DNA from: Cristatella mucedo
Lineage: Eukaryota > Bryozoa > Phylactolaemata > Cristatellidae
DNA length: 64,000 bases
Assembly: GCA_009760855.2 (NCBI GenBank)
Contig: WPIO01000190.1
Span: 254,001-318,000, forward strand
Reading direction: 5' to 3'
The notes beneath the pieces are model-generated. The model was not told where the DNA came from. It was given only the letters and a program-made list of their open reading frames with translations, and made no database searches. Position 1 is the stretch's first letter. Each line of letters opens with the position of its first letter. The position numbers and the translations under genes were made by a program. Of the stretch, positions 11,166 through 20,884 are shown one piece after another.

Positions 11166-12204
11166 CATTTCCAAACTGCTTGGCTGGGTACAAGCCGTCA
11201 GTCGATGCACGCGGAGGTGGAATGGAGCGGGCCGCCTGCTGCTGGCTTTGGTTACAATGTTAGCGTTGTATGCCGACATTGGAGGATCTAGATTCCAGGA
11301 TCTCGGTCACTGTCATCATGCCATCCTGAAGGCAGTGATCACGCCCCCGACTGTCGCTCTGTCCTGCAGCGGTTCAGCAGCTCGTCGCAGGAGAAATGGG
11401 CAGGCGGTGCAGACAACGGCAAAAGCACCGCCTGCCCATTTCTTGTAAGAGAAGAATGATTTCAGCTCAGTTCGAACGAGTTTTTTCAACGGTCACTTTC
11501 TGGTGGTGGCGATGACGCGGTTGCTCTCGACAATGAACCTGATCATCAAGACGAGGATGACGTTGTGCTATGGGCATAATAATCTTTGCTACGCTTAGAT
11601 TCTGATGGGAGGATCGTGACAAAATAATTTGCTTCTTGAGCTGCTGCCCTAATTGTTCTGATTTCTGCAGCCAGTTACATTTAATGTGTTAACAATTGGT
11701 CGCATTGTACTGGTAGCGTTAATAAATGCTATTGGCAAGCGAGTGGAGTCGCCGATTTTGAATGTCGGCGTGTGGCGTGTACTGAAGCTAGCTCAAGATA
11801 CTAGACACTCCAGTGGATTCATTTTTTAAGTTGCCTTGAAGTCTGCTTTGACTGATAGTACGTGTCTGCGGTGCCAGCTGGTCCCCACCCAGCCCGTGCC
11901 CGAACCAACCGCTGGGTCCCTAAGAGGGTACGGCACTCCGCGATTCCGAGAATCGATAACTTTATGAATCCAAGTGTAGCGAGGTTTTTAAAATAAAGTG
12001 GAGGGGCAACACAAACGCCCATACCCGTATCGCGACTAGGCTCCCCCCCCCCGCCGCCCCATCTCCTACCCTGGTCCGGTATAGGGGGCGGCCCAAGTCG
12101 CTGTCCCATCCTCGCTCCAGGGAGGGGCGGAATTGCCCCTTATCCAGATTGCCCCTAGCTCAGCTAATGAACAGAAGGATTTAATTTGTCGTCCAGTGCC
12201 TTTT
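11166..12204. other. Unassigned DNA with a hairpin
   Basis: Apart from the inverted repeat at 11392-11443, nothing is recognisable. A C-run lies near 12045-12053. Open frames are short and overlap each other. Confidence 0.4.
11392..11443. repeat. Inverted repeat: 19-base perfect stem, 14-base loop
   Basis: Bases 11392-11410 are the exact reverse complement of 11425-11443, with bases 11411-11424 as the loop. It is rich in G/C and would fold strongly as RNA or as single-stranded DNA. No flanking target-site duplication was seen. Confidence 0.85.
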
Positions 12205-12360
12205 GCCGAGCTGGTTTGGTCTAGCGGTTAAGGTGCTCGCCCCGACCAAGGTCTGACTGAGGTCGTGGGCTCGAGCCCAGAGGTACATGTAAAGCGCCTG
12301 AATAGAGATTAAGTTCTCTTGGGGCGCTATATAAATGAATTATATATAACAAATATATAT
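12205..12360 (+). mobile_element. SINE-A, tRNA head and L2-like tail
   Basis: The head GCCGAGCTGGTTTGGTCTAG contains an A-box-like element. GTGGGCTCGAGCCC, about 45 bases further, is the B-box region. These form an internal pol III promoter. After about 75 bases it joins a tail (GTAAAGCGCC, TAGAGATTAAGTTCTCT, GGGCGCT) homologous to the L2 3' stem-loop and ends in an A/T-rich run. It is a full-length copy. Confidence 0.85.
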
Positions 12361-12477
12361 ATTTTTTAAGTTTGAGCTTGAAGTTACCTTAAAGTCAAGA
12401 GCCACAACATACTTTTAGAATTGCTACCAGTGGTGTCCGCCATTTGCAGCAGTCCTGACTGACGTCGCGACAATCCC

Positions 12478-12785
12478 CCCCCCGACTTGCTGACATTTAA
12501 AAAGAATTAAAAACATACCTGTTTATTGCATCATTTGGTGGGTCCCTATGATGTGTCCTTCACGTGCTTACGTGTGCTGACACTGTGCATGCTACCACAA
12601 ACCATATTTGCATGTTGACATTGTGCATGTTACCTCTAAATTACATCATTCTTATTGACATCTCGATGTTACCACTAACCCTTTTATCGTGCTTCCTAGA
12701 CAGCACATGAATAGTGCCTAGAAGGAGATTAAGTTCGCCGAGGGTGCTAAGCAAATTCATATTTTTCTTATTATTATTGTCCAAG
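12478..12785 (+). mobile_element. L2 fragment, ORF2 end and 3'UTR
   Basis: It begins with the last codons of ORF2 (the TFKKNLKT-like stretch near 12500) and continues through the 3'UTR, stem-loop and (ATT)n. It carries the subfamily-2 type 3'UTR with a TTACCACTAACC block. Confidence 0.8.
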
Positions 12786-13407
12786 GGCTTCGATATATCG
12801 TCATCCTAAGTTTCTTCAATTCTGCTAAACCCTCAGCATCGCTGAAAACGGGGCCGTGTTTCTTGGTGAAGATCCACATTGCATCATCGTCTTCTTGATC
12901 ATGATCATCGTCTTGAGTGTGAGCAAGAGCATCCCGCGTGGGCTGCCTCAATCGAGCTTAATGTACGAAAGCCAAATCCTGTCAAGTGAAGCATGCCGGT
13001 CGCCATTTAAGATGACGAGTGGTACGACTTATTTCATCTCATTGTCTCGCCATATGTTAACACGACCTCTGCCACGCCCACCACAACGAGTAGCATACCA
13101 GGATAGCTTGAAAGCAGCTTGCACTGACAGGGCAGAACTGCGTCAAGTTATCGGCCAGCCATTTTTCAAAGGACTTGACTATTGCTGACTGAGCTGGTTA
13201 AGCATGCTTACAGAGTTAGACCAAGTTAGACTTGGCTGGCTGTACCAGCCTGGCACACACGCCAGAGTCCATCCGGTCCATGAAAAGTCCAAAGAAAGAA
13301 GCGAGAGCTTCGAGTCCAGCAAAGGGCTCCGGAAGGTTTCTTGAAGAATGCAAAGCTGAAGAACAGTGAAGACACAGAACAACGCCGAGAAAATGTTGAC
13401 AATCGCA

Positions 13408-13443
<36 letters not shown>

Positions 13444-13599
13444 AGGGAGAACAGTTTGAGGAGGACGGAAGCAATGGCAATGACAAGGACAATGACAATG
13501 ACAAGGACAAGAACAAGGAAGAGGAAGAAAAGAGTGACGGCAGAAAGTGTCATCTTTTTTTAAGGCGCAGCAATACCGCTAAAAAATACACATTCAAAA
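12786..13599. other. Unassigned DNA with purine-rich tracts
   Basis: Open frames at 12757-13188 lack recognisable domains. The right half is purine-rich on the plus strand: a (GA)n run at 13411-13441, then AATGACAAGGAC-type degenerate repeats at about 13470-13540. Charged or Ser/Leu-rich frames there are artefacts of composition. Confidence 0.5.
13411..13441. repeat. (GA)n microsatellite
   Basis: About 15 GA dinucleotides in an uninterrupted run. Confidence 0.95.
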
Positions 13600-13619
13600 G
13601 TAGTAAGCTTTAATGAACA

Positions 13620-14437
13620 GCGCCAAGTGTTAGCTCCGGAGAGCGTGCGTGCGTGCGTGCGCGTCGCAGGGCGGCCGGCCTGATATACCGTGCCCACGGA
13701 ACTTGGGTGCTTCGAGCGGTATCGCTGCTGGTCGACAGCAGTAGCAGGCGAAACGGGGCGGCGGACTGCATCCGGGTCGGCCCGTTCGGGTAACGCCTGT
13801 GGGCTTGAAGAGCCACAGCACGGGGCCGTTGGGCCGTTCGGGCCACGCCCAAAGACTTAAGCCGCAGTGCAGCCACCGCACGTTGCCGCTGCGGCGGCTC
13901 GGCGGCTCGCACCGCGGCTTTCCTCTCGCGTAGCCTGAGGCCATCGCGGAATGCGCAAAGATCCGTCGGCTCAATTGTCGATCCGCTCTCGCGACCGCAG
14001 GCAGGGCGCGATCATTTTCGCGGTTGGCCTTTGGTAGATCGATTTAGGAGGTCGCAGCCGCCGAGCGGGACCGACACGCCGTCAGGGAACGGCGGCCAAG
14101 GGGGAAGCGCGCCTCTCATCTAGGGCGCAGCGGGTCCGCAGGCCGCCCGTCCGGCCGACCTGACCGGTCGGTTCGACTCGAACGTTAGCGCGACGAGCGT
14201 CGGCGCCGCACACGTTCGAAATGGCTGCCGGCATCCATTTTTTAAATCGGTCGCCCCACCTGCAGTACGGTCGAGTGTAGCGCAGTTGACCCTTGGCGTA
14301 GCCGCAGGTGCTCGCCGTCCGGCCCTCAGCAGCCCCAGAGAATTCTGGCAGCGCCGCAAGCTGGCTTCCTGCAGGTGATCGCGCCCCCTTTCCTTTTTCC
14401 CCTTTTTTCGCCCCCACTTTCCCCGCGACCGACGCCG
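13620..14437. other. CpG-rich segment, no exon identified
   Basis: GC- and CpG-rich DNA with open frames on the minus strand of 100-116 codons that are Arg/Ala/Pro-rich and overlap in two frames. A GTGCGTGC run lies at 13644-13660. It may be a promoter island, but I could not identify a first exon. Confidence 0.4.
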
Positions 14438-14630
14438 CGATGGCACACTAGGTAAGGCGGTTGCTTTCATGACCTCGGTCCCGAGGTCGCGGGTTCGATT
14501 CCTGTGGTGGACGATTCTTTATTGCCACTGCAAGTGATGGTGATAGCCGCAAAGGCTCCTCAATCGCTATGCAAAAAGAGGCTGTTTAATCAGCTAGGAT
14601 TTATTTATTATTAATTTTTTATTATAGACT
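14438..14630 (+). mobile_element. SINE-B, full length
   Basis: The head is GATGGCACACTAGGTAAGG, then GGTCGCGGGTTCGATTCC (B-box). The body follows with TTATTGCCACTGCAAG, then GATAGCCGCAAAGGCTC, then AGAGGCTGTTTAATCAGC, and a T/A-rich tail. The same order of blocks recurs at 60651-60813. SINE-B lacks the L2-like tail found in SINE-A, so its partner LINE is not evident here. Confidence 0.8.
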
Positions 14631-14834
14631 CGATGGCAGACTTAGTTAGTTCTGCCCACAGCCCGCGCTCTAATCCAGGAGGCTGGTACGAGAGGGGTTT
14701 TTCCCGGAAAGACGCCCGGACATCGCCCGCATAAATTGAGTTCACCTCTGCAGTCATCACAGTAGAGTAATATGAGAAGAATATAAGTAAAAGGAATATA
14801 TGCATTTAAAAAAGCTTTTTTTGGGAAAGGGAGC

Positions 14835-14906
14835 AGTGCTAAGTAATGTGCGCCGTTACGGGTGTCCGGGTGAATAGTGCTAAGTAATTTGCGCCGCTAC
14901 AGGTTT
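14835..14906. repeat. Direct repeat, about 41-base period
   Basis: AGTGCTAAGTAAT followed by TGCGCCG occurs at 14835 and again at 14876, with one base changed in the middle. Two copies only, with no coding content. Confidence 0.75.
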
Positions 14907-15285
14907 GTTGGCGGATTTGATAAGCGGACGCACGGGGTCTTCTACGTAGAAAATGCTGAAGCCTTGGCTACAATGCATAAGCATCCCACATTCAAGGACG
15001 TCTTGCTCTGAACGCCAAAATATAACCCGAGCCTACAAACGCCGGTTATTTTTAGTTTGGCCGTGGGGTGTACATGATGAGCTCCGGGGTGTTGATTGGT
15101 CGGCTGCACCAAAAAGTAGACAGATTCTCTTTCATGAGAGTCTGCAGACCTTGCTCATCCCCAAAATGTTGCGAGGTATGATGACGTAGTAACGTAAATG
15201 CAGCATGGTGCACTCGTGGGCAAGCCTGCGCCAGGATGCCACGGTCTGGGCGTAGCTGGTCACCGACGGCATAGACGCAACGACC
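14907..15285. other. Unassigned DNA
   Basis: A 78-codon plus-strand frame (14953-15189) has no recognisable domain. Nothing else is supported. Confidence 0.35.
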
Positions 15286-15810
15286 CTGAAGCCTGGTTTA
15301 GACGGCTAGTCTTGCTTCCCATCTGCCGCCTACCTACTCGAGTCTTACTCTGCGGTCATCCGGTTTGTAGGAGGTTTAGACGGCAGGCTGGCTCCAAGTT
15401 TGGCTTCCTACTCGCTCCGCCCTCTGACCGCTCATGGGATAGCAAGGTCATTTCTCAATTAGCGGTAGAATGAAACATGTTCCCTATAGCCTTTATCGCT
15501 GGCCGCCTCAATTTCAGATTCTTGAATTCCGAACTCAAGAGTGTCTCATAAACAGAGACTCGCCTGGAACGAACCGATAATTTCGATGGTCAGATCGTCC
15601 ACCGTTCCTTTCAGAGCCGTGCAGTAGGCACGGCTCTGAACAGCGTCTGCGAGTGGTCACTAGCCAAGTCAAAAAAGTAGACCCGGGTTTGGCGGCTGAG
15701 TCTTTGCCAAGTCTTCATTAAATCTGAACCGCCCCTACGTTATTGGTTACGCATAAACCGAAGACTCGAATAGGTAGGAAGCAAGACTCGCTGTCTAGAC
15801 CAGGCTTCAG
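15286..15810. mobile_element. MITE-like element with long terminal inverted repeats
   Basis: The left end starts CTGAAGCCTGGTTTAGAC. The right end, read on the other strand, starts CTGAAGCCTGGTCTAGAC. Similarity continues for about 60 bases on each side with a few mismatches and one short indel. The inside has no transposase. A perfect 13-base hairpin (15610-15622 with 15628-15640) lies near the middle. I could not find a clear target-site duplication, so the superfamily is open. Confidence 0.65.
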
Positions 15811-16588
15811 TGCGTACAATCCCGGCGCGTAGGAGTGCGTCTGCCGAGATTCGCAGCCCTACGATAGCGTCGCGGCCAAGCTTCGATAGCTTCCGGCGAG
15901 GCACCTCTGGCACTACGAATCGTAGTGACTGCTCGCGTGGCGCAGCGACGCCCGATGTTTAAAACATCTGCTGTAGCGGAGGCCTTATTTGCGTCTAGTG
16001 CCGGCGTCGGGCCAAACGCAGTGTGGCCCAAATGACGCTGGGCCAAACGCTGGCCCAGCTGTTACCAGACGGCGTCGGAAATGACGCTTTCCGCCGATCC
16101 GGTATCAATTTCGAAAGAGAGATTTTTAGGCCATCAAAGTCGAATTGACACGTGACCTAAATTGCGGCACGTTTTCACTGCCCCCCCCCCGCCCCACTGA
16201 GTTGCCTCGGCTCTTAGCGATAGCATTGACCGCCAGCGACCCGGCCCTGCGCTTTAAGCAAACTGCTCTTTTTAAATGGCTGCCGGTTGCCGTGCAGCAG
16301 CTGCACGAGCAGCGTTTCGAAAACGGCAGAAAACAGCAGTTCTGGCGGCTACGTTCCAGGCTGCCACAGCCGAAGCTGGCAGGAGCCTGCAGGGGAAGTG
16401 AGGCCCCGGAATCCACATCGGAAGTGAGGCTGTGAGCAGCCGCTGGCCTCCAGCTCCGACTCATCGGCGCGAGCGTGAGCGTGAGCTACGTGGCTGCGTT
16501 GGCTACTGACGTACCGCGCCTCGAGCAACTCTCGGTAGATTCCTCCACTTCGACCGCAATCTGCATGGAGCGCGAGCGAAGAACAGTG
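15811..16588. other. Unassigned DNA
   Basis: It contains a short duplicated GGGCCAAACGC word at about 15998-16060. The open frames here are short and overlapping, and no domain was recognised. A C-run lies near 16183-16192. Confidence 0.35.
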
Positions 16589-16653
16589 CGCCATTTTAGC
16601 GAGGAGATAGCACGCCATTTTAGAGAGGAGATAGCACGCCATTTTAGAGAGGA
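16589..16653. repeat. 24-base tandem repeat, 2.7 units
   Basis: Units start at 16589, 16613 and 16637, each beginning CGCCATTTTAG. They differ by two bases in the first unit. The array marks the left edge of the AT-rich block. Confidence 0.85.
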
Positions 16654-16752
16654 AAGCTGTCTACAAGTATATAGAGAATGAGTCAAAACTCTGAAGCTAC
16701 CGTAACTGAAGGGTACTTGGCTAATAAAAGTTCTGTGTAGTTCCTGTGTGAT

Positions 16753-16860
16753 ATGAATAAAAAGGTATGTTTTGACTACTGTCTTAACGTAGCTAATGAT
16801 TTAAGTATACTTGATCGGAAAAAGTGTGAAATTATTGGTGAATACGTTAAAAGACTTTGA
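16753..16860 (+). CDS. Small ORF in the AT-rich block, 35 aa
   Basis: An intact ATG-to-TGA frame starts MNKKVCFDYCLNVANDL. It is hydrophilic with two cysteines and has no recognised domain. It is listed because of its A/T-rich codon use and its place at the head of the plus-strand arm. It could still be a chance frame. Confidence 0.3.
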   Translation: MNKKVCFDYCLNVANDLSILDRKKCEIIGEYVKRL

Positions 16861-16898
16861 AATGTTTTGTGGAGGGTGTATCTTCGTAACTAAAGTGG

Positions 16899-17201
16899 CA
16901 TGGATATAAAATTAAGAGAAGTATCGCGTCTAATAGTGCTACTAGGAAACACGAGGAGTTATATCTTTATTTGTGTGATGGTGAAAAGCTTCAAAGTAAA
17001 TATGAATTATGGAAAAAGAAGAAAGAGGAAGAGGAAATGCTCTCAGAGACCAAGCTGCTGAACGAATGCTCGAGGGAATACAAGCTAGAGCGGAAGAAAT
17101 TAAGCGCATTAAGGATATGCTTAAAAATCATCAATGTGATCATGATGTGGGATAGTTGTGGTTGCCGTAGTATGCGAAGTGGATGGTATGATAAAATGTA
17201 A
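16899..17201 (+). pseudogene. Coiled-coil-like ORF, frameshifted
   Basis: An open frame of about 100 codons carries HEELYLYLCDGEKLQSKYEL (about 16950-17005), then a Lys/Glu-rich run. From about 17038 another frame reads a more protein-like, heptad-rich segment with RMLEGIQARAEEIKRIKDML and ends in a stop near 17155. This suggests one protein broken by a frameshift. I do not recognise the family. Confidence 0.4.
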
Positions 17202-17639
17202 TCAAGCATGTAAGAAGACATTTCGATTACTCACTACCTATTGGAGGTTAACTCTTACCCCACATTATGGTTAAAGGTTATCTAGAAGATATTTTAAACA
17301 TTATGACTAACATTAAATTATTAATGAACTCCTGACGCGATTAGTTTACAGTTGTTAATGGGCATTCCTAAGAGTGAATTTACCTGGTACACGGATACAA
17401 ATAACTGTCTTCGACTCTACTACTGATTAATATCTTACTGTTGATCAATACTTGCCTAGATTACCAGACTTAGTTTCCATAAAGAACTATAATTTCATTC
17501 GTGACACAGAATCAACTCACTTCTTAGTCACATTGATGAAGTTTCTTATCTTCTTCAGATTTTTATATAGATCCATTTTCAATTAGCAGTAAAGAATATG
17601 ATGAGTAAGAAGATGCCTAACCAATGAGAATAGTTTGCT

Positions 17640-17775
17640 AAGAAAAAGTATGCATATCTTACACCTGAAAGCGATAGGATTAGATATTAATTGAAGAAAG
17701 TTACGTTAGATTCATACATTTCAATTCTTAATCAACCATCTTTAAGGCGTTCTTACAGCGATTATCAATTCTTAA
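17640..17775 (+). pseudogene. Plus-strand coding remnant left of the L2 insertion
   Basis: One frame reads YAYLTPESDRIRY, a stop, then LKKVTLDSYISILNQ up to the point where the antisense L2 begins. Codon use is A/T-rich like the rest of the block. It may be the 5' part of the frame resuming after 18811, but that is inference. No family was recognised. Confidence 0.3.
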
Positions 17776-18811
17776 TAAAAACAACAACAATAATAATAAT
17801 AGTAATTCATTTGATAAAGCACCCCCAGAGAACCAAATCTCTTTCTAGGCACTTTACAATTGCTGCAAAGGAAGCACGATCGAATGGTTAGTAGTAGCAT
17901 GCTCAAAAAATCACAAGAATAACGTGGCTAGGGGAGACATGCACACGGTCAACGTGCAAGTGTGGTTAGAGGCAGCATGCAACTGTGTCAGCACGCATAA
18001 GCAAATAAAAGACGAATCACAGGGACCCACTAAAGACTGTCATAAATAGATGCGGTTTTAGTTTCTTTTTAAATGCGGCCAAGTCAGGAGATGTCGTGAC
18101 GCAGGTCGGGAGTGACTTCAGGCTTTGGGGGCATACGAACTAAATGCACGGTCTCCAAAGGATCTGAGATTTGTACGAGGTATAGGTAAACAGTTCGATT
18201 CCAAAAAGCAGGTGGTACGATGCTCAGCCTGGTGGGGGAGTCGATCTGATAGTTAGGCTGGAACCGAAGAATGAAGGGACCTGAAAGTGAGTGACAAAAC
18301 CTTGAAAGCGATCCGTTTATTGACTGGTAGCAGTGTAGGTCGGCGAGAAGTGATGCGATGTGGCAACTTCGACGCTCTCGACAGACAAGCCTAGCTGCAG
18401 AGGTTTGAACTAGCTGTAAGCTCCTAATTGCACGGGCCGGTAGGCCAGCAAGCAGTGAATTACAAAAGTCAAGAGGGGATGTCAAAAATGCATGGACCAT
18501 TTTAGATGTGATATTCCTGTCTAAAAAAGAATGAATTTTAGCAATGTTTTGTAGCTGAAAGCAAGCAGACGTTACTGTGGAGCTGATGTGGTCGTCTAAT
18601 GAAAGGTCAATTTGGAACATGACACCTAGGTTTCGCGAAGATTCAACAGTAGATATGCTGACAGAGCAATTTTGAGCATTGGCCTTTCCAATTTCTGAAT
18701 CACACTTGGTTTGCCCAAAACTAGTAAGTTGGTTTCATCGTCATTCAATTTAAGAAATTTGCTACCATCCATGTGCGGATGTCATCATGACATGCAGCAA
18801 GGGAGTTGAAA
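17776..18811 (-). mobile_element. L2 fragment, antisense, inside the AT-rich block
   Basis: The (ATT)n, stem-loop and subfamily-2 3'UTR lie at 17776-18060. ORF2 C-terminal sequence follows to about 18811, with DLSLDDHISSTV, LDFCNSLLAGLP and RERRSCH readable. A frameshift after LADLH and further stops inactivate it. It interrupts the plus-strand arm of the virus-like block, so it arrived later. Confidence 0.9.
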
Positions 18812-18891
18812 AAACCGACGCGCATACATAAACGAACTCGATGAAATTTGTGTCACGTTTCAATAGTTTTAGCTGGTGTAGGTTCTCATAG

Positions 18892-19077
18892 GTTCAGCGA
18901 ATAGCATTATTTCAAAAATTGAGAAACAAAAAACACTCCAAACCATTTGCCAATGATAAGTTATTAGAAAAGGTGACGAATGCGTTATCTGATGGCGAGG
19001 TTGTTCAGGATGGGTTGCAGGAAATGATCATTGACGGAATGAATGCGGCAAGACCAAGCCGAGTCAACCAAGTATGA
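18892..19077 (+). CDS. Plus-strand ORF right of the L2, 61 aa
   Basis: An open frame between stops, with no ATG at its start, includes KLLEKVTNALSDGEVVQDGL and ends at 19077. It lies just before the convergent integrase relic. It is Lys- and Glu-rich at first, then neutral, with no recognised domain. It may be the 3' end of a gene split by the L2. Confidence 0.35.
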   Translation, partial: VQRIALFQKLRNKKHSKPFANDKLLEKVTNALSDGEVVQDGLQEMIIDGMNAARPSRVNQV

Positions 19078-19144
19078 GCACGTTTAACTCTTCTCTTTTA
19101 AAGTTTCTCTTGAGTTATTTACCCAATATCTAATGTTTTCATCT

Positions 19145-19879
19145 CTAAAAAACATAATCTTTACTATTGTATGAACCGGCAACGAATAGTTGGCAGTTTC
19201 TCTGCTTCTCTTTTCCCCTCTTTCCTCCATCTTCTAATGAGTAGGTAACACTGGTTCCTAATTTTAAAGGTTTCTCGCCTTTAAATTCTGGGTTTGGCTG
19301 TCTTGGCTTTTTGATTTTTCTTTTATCGCACACACAAGTTTCTCACCAATCACGCCAGTTTCACTATTTTGTTCAAGTAATCTATTACTTTAGACAAGTT
19401 CTCCCTTTCTTTCACCATTTCCTTTCTCCAGCTCTTTTTCATTCTGACACATAAATAATCTCTCAGCAACAGTTTCCTTCATTCTTTCAACCATCGCAAC
19501 ATTCTTGTTAGTTACCGCTTCTCTAAGCAGCACATTATGTTTTTCCATCTCCTTTTTGAATTCTCCTTTAAAATCTGATCCAGGATCTACACTCATTACC
19601 CTTGGTCTCTTGAGTTCACTTTTTGAGTAGATGCTTCTTATAGCTTTACTCGCATCTCTAGCAGCGTTTGTCTAAAATGGTCTAGCAAATCTATACCTAC
19701 TCGCCACAACAATAACGCAAAACGCGTACTTATTTATATCTTGTATCATTAGTTAGGTAGAGTTCAGCTTGATTCTGGTAATTTGGTGAGCTAACATCAA
19801 AGGAACCGCTAGGAATATTTCTAGGTCTACTCTTCAATACATGACGAATGGCAGCATTCTCATCATATTCTTTTTTCAT
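19145..19879 (-). pseudogene. rve-type (retroviral-like DDE) integrase relic
   Basis: On the minus strand an ATG at 19879 opens a frame with PRNIPSGSFDVSSPNY. The next frame gives ASRYRFARP (core strand around the first acidic residue), then VDPGSDFKGEFKKEMEKHNV (about 19585-19525), which fits the second catalytic aspartate motif. VERMKETVAERLF follows and carries the expected third catalytic glutamate. A last piece (19333-19145) resembles the C-terminal domain, with LKLGTSVTYSLEDGG. At least two stops and one frameshift break it. The family is an integrase type found in virus-like elements of invertebrate genomes. It is not the Ty3 type seen at 7.6 kb. Confidence 0.68.
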
Positions 19880-20248
19880 TTAGTGTTTTGAAAGAAATTT
19901 CTTCTTTTTATTATATGGAGTTGATTTGCAGTTTATGTAGAGTTACAATATTCAGATATGTATGAACTATTTAAAGTGCATTACTATTATTATTATAAGC
20001 ACGCACTGGTCGGATGATTCTGCTCAATCGCTGGCATCCCCCAGATACCGGAAGAAGAACCTGCGGTTCGACGAAACTAAGCCAGCCCTATTAGCAAAAG
20101 AGCTAAGGTCAAAGTAAGAAATTGAGAAAACTAGCCGAGCGTACGTAGAGCAGAAATTAGTTGTTCAATCCTTCTCATCTAAATGACAGTGAAACGTAAC
20201 GAGGGACAAAAGATAACTTTGGATGTAAACTATACCGCGAATATATAC

Positions 20249-20456
20249 CTGGAAGTCATCGAGCCGTGCGCTTGTATTCTGCTGCAGGTCGCTGCTGGCA
20301 GTCTGTGCAGTCTCTGCAGTTGAGATGAGGATGTCGCTCAGAGTAAATCGCTGCACCTCGTAGCTATAACGACCCTTCAGAAACCCTTGAACAAATGGTC
20401 GCTCCTTGCGGATCACCAGACGGAGGATGGCAACTTCGGATGAATCCCTCAGACCT
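20249..20456 (-). CDS. Candidate internal exon, unknown protein
   Basis: The minus strand has an acceptor (TTTGTTCCTTGCAG) just before 20456 and a donor (CAG|GTATAT) after 20249. Between them one frame (phase 1) stays open for 69 codons, including VIRKERPFVQGFLKGRYSYE and STAETAQTASSDLQQN. Base use is balanced, unlike the AT-rich flanks. I do not recognise the protein. If real, the surrounding virus-like DNA would sit in introns of this gene. Confidence 0.4.
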
Positions 20457-20469
20457 CTGCAAGGAACAA

Positions 20470-20712
20470 ATCACTACGAACCCAGAATTAATTTGCGTTA
20501 GTTGTAAACCTCCAATCATAAGACGATACAAGTTTATGTGTTCATACTGCGATAAAGATGACAGTGGAACTAAATTTACTAGCGATGGTAAGGTGTGCAT
20601 GAAGTGTTGTCGATTGGTTTGCAAGACTTATTCAAAAACGTCTCAGATATTTTTAAAGATAAAATATAAAGTGAAAGCATGCATTAATTTTTTGGGGATG
20701 TACGCATTTTAA
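20470..20712 (+). CDS. Cys-rich zinc-ribbon-like ORF
   Basis: The frame carries four closely spaced cysteine pairs or singles: CVSC, CSYC, CMKCC and VCK, spaced like a zinc-binding module of about 45 residues. It then turns basic and ends at 20712. A/T-rich codon use matches the surrounding block. The true start is unclear because the frame is open upstream. The family is not recognised. Confidence 0.35.
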   Translation: MTTNPELICVSCKPPIIRRYKFMCSYCDKDDSGTKFTSDGKVCMKCCRLVCKTYSKTSQIFLKIKYKVKACINFLGMYAF

Positions 20713-20884
20713 ATCTAGAAAACTATTCATAGCCAACTGCGAATGCACTCCATTGATCAAATACACATGTTCAGATCTATTTTACAGGATAGTTGGAGCG
20801 ACGATCATGATCTTTAACACTACTAGATAAAAAGGAATATCGCACACAGTTTAGGCAAGTATAATTTCTAATATTTCCCGTACT

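Noticed and set aside
14438-14512. Genuine tRNA gene
   Set aside because: A- and B-box words are present, but the same sequence with the same downstream body recurs at 60651 and elsewhere, so it is a SINE head.
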